Of a stretch of DNA of 24,467 nucleotides, positions 22,116 to 24,467 are shown piece after piece. The notes under the pieces are model-generated. The model had not been told where the DNA came from. It ran no database searches and saw only the letters and a list, made by a program, of their open reading frames with translations. The stretch comes from Fibrobacter sp. Lineage in GTDB: Bacteria > Fibrobacterota > Fibrobacteria > Fibrobacterales > Fibrobacteraceae. Location: positions 1 through 24,467 of the forward strand of contig JAFWRL010000170.1 of NCBI GenBank assembly GCA_017520105.1, given 5' to 3'. Each line of letters begins with the position of its first letter. Positions within the stretch are counted from its first letter, which is position 1. The position numbers were made by a program, and so were the translations under genes.

Positions 22116-22961
22116 ATGGAAACAGGAGAAAATCATTTAGTTGAACCTGATGTCTTGCAGTACACCAACTACCGCGTGTATCTGCGGGATTACTATGAGT
22201 TCAAGAAGAAGACGGTGCCGGCGTTCAGCCTCCGTTTCTTCGCCGAGAAGGCGGGGCTTTCGAGCCACGCCCATTTGAAGCTGACGATTGACGGCAAGCG
22301 GAACATTACCAAGAATACGGTTGTCAAACTCATTCATGGTCTCGGCCTCCAAAACCAGCGTGCCGCGTATTTTGAAAGTCTTGTTTTCTTCAACCAGGCG
22401 CAGACCGATGCCGACAAGCAAGTCTATTATGCCCAGCTTTTGAAGGCGAGTCCGCGTTCCAAATTGCACAAGATGGATGATGCTCAGTTCCGTATTTTCC
22501 GCGAATGGCACCACTCCGCGATTCTTGAAATGGTGGCGCTCAAGGATTTCCGCCCGATTCCCGACTGGATTTCAAAGCGCCTTGGCGGGCTTGTGACGCC
22601 TGCGCAGGTGGCGGATTCGCTAAAACTTCTCTTGGAACTGGGACTCCTGGTAAAGACCGCGAACGGGTTCCGCCAGCGCGACCCCCTGATTACGACAGAC
22701 GACGAAGTTCAGAACATGATGGTGAAAATGTACCATCTCCAGATGCTGAAGCTTTCGGCGACCATGCTTTCGGACCTTCCTGCCAAACAAAGGGATATTT
22801 CGGCCCTGACTTTCAGCATTAGGCACGAAGATTTCCCCAATTTGAAAAAACATTTACAACTGATGCGCAAAGAACTACTAGATTTCTCCGCAAAAGCGGG
22901 AGAAGCTGAAGACGTTGTGCAAATCAATATCCAGCTGTACCCTCTAACACGAGGAGTATGA
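22116..22961 (+). CDS. TIGR02147/DUF4423-family protein, probable regulator
   Basis: A 281-residue soluble protein. The start DVLQYTNYRVYLRDYYEFKK and the following FSLRFFAEKAGLSSHAHLKLTIDGKRNIT (about 37-65) match the TIGR02147 family, which I recall as a large paralogous family in Fibrobacter succinogenes. The second region is a helix-turn-helix-like segment, and the rest (about 130-275) corresponds to DUF4423. DNA binding and regulation are inferred; function is not established. The family members often sit next to lipoprotein genes, as here: the stop codon overlaps the downstream start region (ATGATG). No ribosome binding site is evident at ATG 22116. Confidence 0.82.
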   Translation: METGENHLVEPDVLQYTNYRVYLRDYYEFKKKTVPAFSLRFFAEKAGLSSHAHLKLTIDGKRNITKNTVVKLIHGLGLQNQRAAYFESLVFFNQAQTDADKQVYYAQLLKASPRSKLHKMDDAQFRIFREWHHSAILEMVALKDFRPIPDWISKRLGGLVTPAQVADSLKLLLELGLLVKTANGFRQRDPLITTDDEVQNMMVKMYHLQMLKLSATMLSDLPAKQRDISALTFSIRHEDFPNLKKHLQLMRKELLDFSAKAGEAEDVVQINIQLYPLTRGV

Positions 22962-24229
22962 TGCGTTCTTTAAATTCAATCATCGGTTGCGTGCTTGTGG
23001 CATTGTGGTTTGCCGGGTGTTCTGAATCCGACACTACGGCCGGTATTGAAATTGGAAATCCGGAAATCGCCCGTAACATCGGGCTTACAGCAGATTTCTC
23101 GATTGACTACTCAGACGCGAAGCAGGTGTCGCTTGCCAAGGAAGCGGCTGCCGACGAAAATGTCGTTATCGACACGTTCCGCCTTACGCTGACTGAAGTC
23201 CGCTCCTATTGCAGTTTCTATGCGGGAATGTCGGTCGATTTGGAATCGGGACTTGTTCTTTGGCCTTACGAGGAAAATCCTGCGGCGGTGCTCCCCATTT
23301 CGTTCACGGATGGTGAATTTGTTAAAGACGCTTTCAAGAATATCAACCTGCAGACAGAAGGACGCTTGAAGGAAATCGGCGTAGCCTTTGAAATAGGGAA
23401 AAAGAAGGGCTATAATTCGATTTACGGGCATATCCGCAAGAACAATAAGAAAGTTCCGTTCGTCTATGAACTGTCGGGCATACAGCTGTTCTCCCTGCGT
23501 TACCATTATTCGCAGATTGATGTTCAAGATTCTGTAGTGAATTTGTCTGTAGCGTTCCGTGTGCGGCGTTTCGTCGGTGGATTGGATCTGACCGCTGCGA
23601 CTGTGGGCGAGGACGGAATAATACATATAAGCGAAAAAGAGAATTCGGATTTGTGGAAATCGATGAACGAACGCTTTGTACCGAGTTTCCAAGCGTTGCG
23701 CTACGAATATACCAATGCTGAAGGCAAGACCGTAAACGGTTACGTTGATGACGTTTGGGTTGAACTTAGCGGAAAAAAGAACAAGAACTTGGTTTCCAAC
23801 GGAAGTTTCAAGGAAAGTGGCGAGGACTGGATCCTGCACAGGCAATTGAACGGTGCTGCCGATACGGCGATTGTAAAAGATGGCAAGTCCAATGCAATGC
23901 GCGTCCATGTGACGAAAGGTGGCGAGTATTCGTACAGCGTGCAGCTGTTGCATGAAAATATTCCTGTAGTGGCAGGGGGAACGTACAAGTTTATTTTTAC
24001 AGTCTGGTCTGATGTTGAAGGAATAATTACTGCGCGATTGGGGGGCTATATTTACAATGACAGCACCAATGGCTTCCAGGAACATGTCAATGTCACGACG
24101 ACTGGCCAGTCGTATGAAAAAGAGTTTAAGGCAGTGCGAACGGACCCGTTTGCTCGCCTGGATTTGAATTTGGGCAAGAGCGAAAGAACGATATGGATCA
24201 AGGACGTGCAGTTGATTCGGATTAAGTAG
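22961..24229 (+). CDS. Lipoprotein with C-terminal carbohydrate-binding-like module
   Basis: A 422-residue lipoprotein: signal peptide with lipobox FAGC (Cys20 lipidated), a middle region of about 250 residues without a recognised family (about 25-270), and a C-terminal module (about 277-422) that resembles CBM4/9-type jelly rolls: NLVSNGSFKESGEDWILH, then GGTYKFIFTVWSD and a final IWIKDVQLIRIK strand. In a fibre-degrading bacterium a surface sugar-binding role is plausible but not proven. Start: ATG 22961 is preferred to ATG 22958 because GAGGAG (22951-22956) lies 4 nt before it. It forms an operon with the TIGR02147-type gene. The stop codon lies 20 nt before glgE. Confidence 0.8.
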   Translation: MRSLNSIIGCVLVALWFAGCSESDTTAGIEIGNPEIARNIGLTADFSIDYSDAKQVSLAKEAAADENVVIDTFRLTLTEVRSYCSFYAGMSVDLESGLVLWPYEENPAAVLPISFTDGEFVKDAFKNINLQTEGRLKEIGVAFEIGKKKGYNSIYGHIRKNNKKVPFVYELSGIQLFSLRYHYSQIDVQDSVVNLSVAFRVRRFVGGLDLTAATVGEDGIIHISEKENSDLWKSMNERFVPSFQALRYEYTNAEGKTVNGYVDDVWVELSGKKNKNLVSNGSFKESGEDWILHRQLNGAADTAIVKDGKSNAMRVHVTKGGEYSYSVQLLHENIPVVAGGTYKFIFTVWSDVEGIITARLGGYIYNDSTNGFQEHVNVTTTGQSYEKEFKAVRTDPFARLDLNLGKSERTIWIKDVQLIRIK

Positions 24230-24240
24230 TTTGCTAAATT
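24212..24240 (+). promoter_or_regulatory. Candidate promoter of glgE
   Basis: TTGATT (24212-24217) and TAAATT (24235-24240) are 17 nt apart. The -10 box ends 9 nt before ATG 24250, so transcription would start about 2-3 nt before the start codon. The -35 box lies inside the previous coding region. Confidence 0.5.
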
Positions 24241-24249
24241 CTAGCCATT

Positions 24250-24467
24250 ATGGCAACTATTCCAACTTTAAAAGAAAATCTCGTTATTGAAAATATTCGC
24301 CCGAGCATCGAGGGCGGCCGTTTCATGCTCAAGCGTGAACCCGGCGATACCGTGACTCTCCAGGCCGACATTTTCCGCCACAGTCACGAAAAGTACGATG
24401 CTGCGATTTTTTACCGCCATGTTTCCAAGAAAAAGTGGGAACAGGCCCCGATGCACTTTGTCGATAA
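24250..24467 (+). CDS. glgE: GlgE maltosyltransferase, 5' end only
   Basis: The first 72 codons of a gene cut by the window edge. The reading frame (MATIPTLKENLVIENIRPSI, then GGRFMLKREPGD, VTLQADIFRHSHEKYDA, WEQAPM) matches the N-terminal beta-sandwich domain of alpha-1,4-glucan:maltose-1-phosphate maltosyltransferase, which extends glycogen-like glucans from maltose 1-phosphate. The catalytic GH13 domain would follow outside the window. ATG 24250 has no Shine-Dalgarno sequence; a promoter-like -10 box ends 9 nt upstream. An antisense frame over 24268-24456 is a shadow. Confidence 0.85.
   Translation, partial: MATIPTLKENLVIENIRPSIEGGRFMLKREPGDTVTLQADIFRHSHEKYDAAIFYRHVSKKKWEQAPMHFVD

Noticed and set aside
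23111..24085. Minus-strand open frame of 324 codons
   Set aside because: It is opposite the lipoprotein gene at 22961, which has a good ribosome binding site and a clear lipobox.

Overview
The window most likely comes from a Fibrobacter chromosome (phylum Fibrobacterota). The strongest clues are a TIGR02147/DUF4423-type protein paired with a lipoprotein, a CotH lipoprotein with a lamin-tail domain, MORN-like lipoproteins, and dispersed intergenic repeats of a kind I recall from Fibrobacter genomes. This assignment rests on recognition, not on a search. The DNA looks chromosomal and mostly housekeeping: no transposase, integrase, phage gene or CRISPR array is visible.

Layout. 1-270: a terminator from a gene outside the window, then a compact minus-strand tRNA-Phe unit with a consensus promoter and its own terminator. 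399-2936: a large CotH lipoprotein. 3015-5727 (+): ubiE, ubiX, ubiA and a small two-helix membrane protein, a set that fits the late steps of quinone (probably menaquinone) synthesis. 5736-9416 (-): birA, a small exported protein, tsaD and a YbbR-domain membrane protein. 9462-15191 (+): ftsX, a degenerate LytM/EnvC-like factor, holB, recJ, a TonB/AgmX-like protein with a suspected frameshift near its start, and a 41-residue peptide that is too short for ordinary ORF calling. 15260-15812 (-): an unknown 141-residue protein behind tRNA-Leu(UAA). 16045-17089 (+): two prepilin-like proteins. 17227-18693 (-): a MORN-repeat lipoprotein. 18729-20895 (+): three overlapping or nearly overlapping genes for two unknown membrane proteins and an exported esterase-like hydrolase. 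20932-21015 (+): tRNA-Leu(CAG). 21204-21806 (+): a GNAT acetyltransferase. 22116-24229 (+): the TIGR02147-like protein and a lipoprotein with a C-terminal carbohydrate-binding-like module. 24250-end (+): the start of glgE, cut by the window edge.

How the genes relate. The ubiE-ubiX-ubiA group works on a membrane quinone. FtsX and the EnvC-like protein form a recognised pair that controls cell-wall cleavage at division. HolB and RecJ serve replication and repair. TsaD modifies tRNAs and BirA charges biotin enzymes. Many of the remaining products are exported, lipidated or membrane-anchored, so the window is rich in envelope functions.

The most interesting signals lie between genes. A tRNA promoter has its -35 box in the loop of the preceding terminator. 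Two divergent gene pairs have start codons only 45 and 35 bp apart, one of them with overlapping -10 boxes. Several first genes of transcription units have a -10-like box 6-9 nt before the start codon and no Shine-Dalgarno sequence, which suggests leaderless mRNAs. Several repeat families are present, including a hairpin element found directly after two unrelated stop codons and a GC-rich structured element at 21807-22030.
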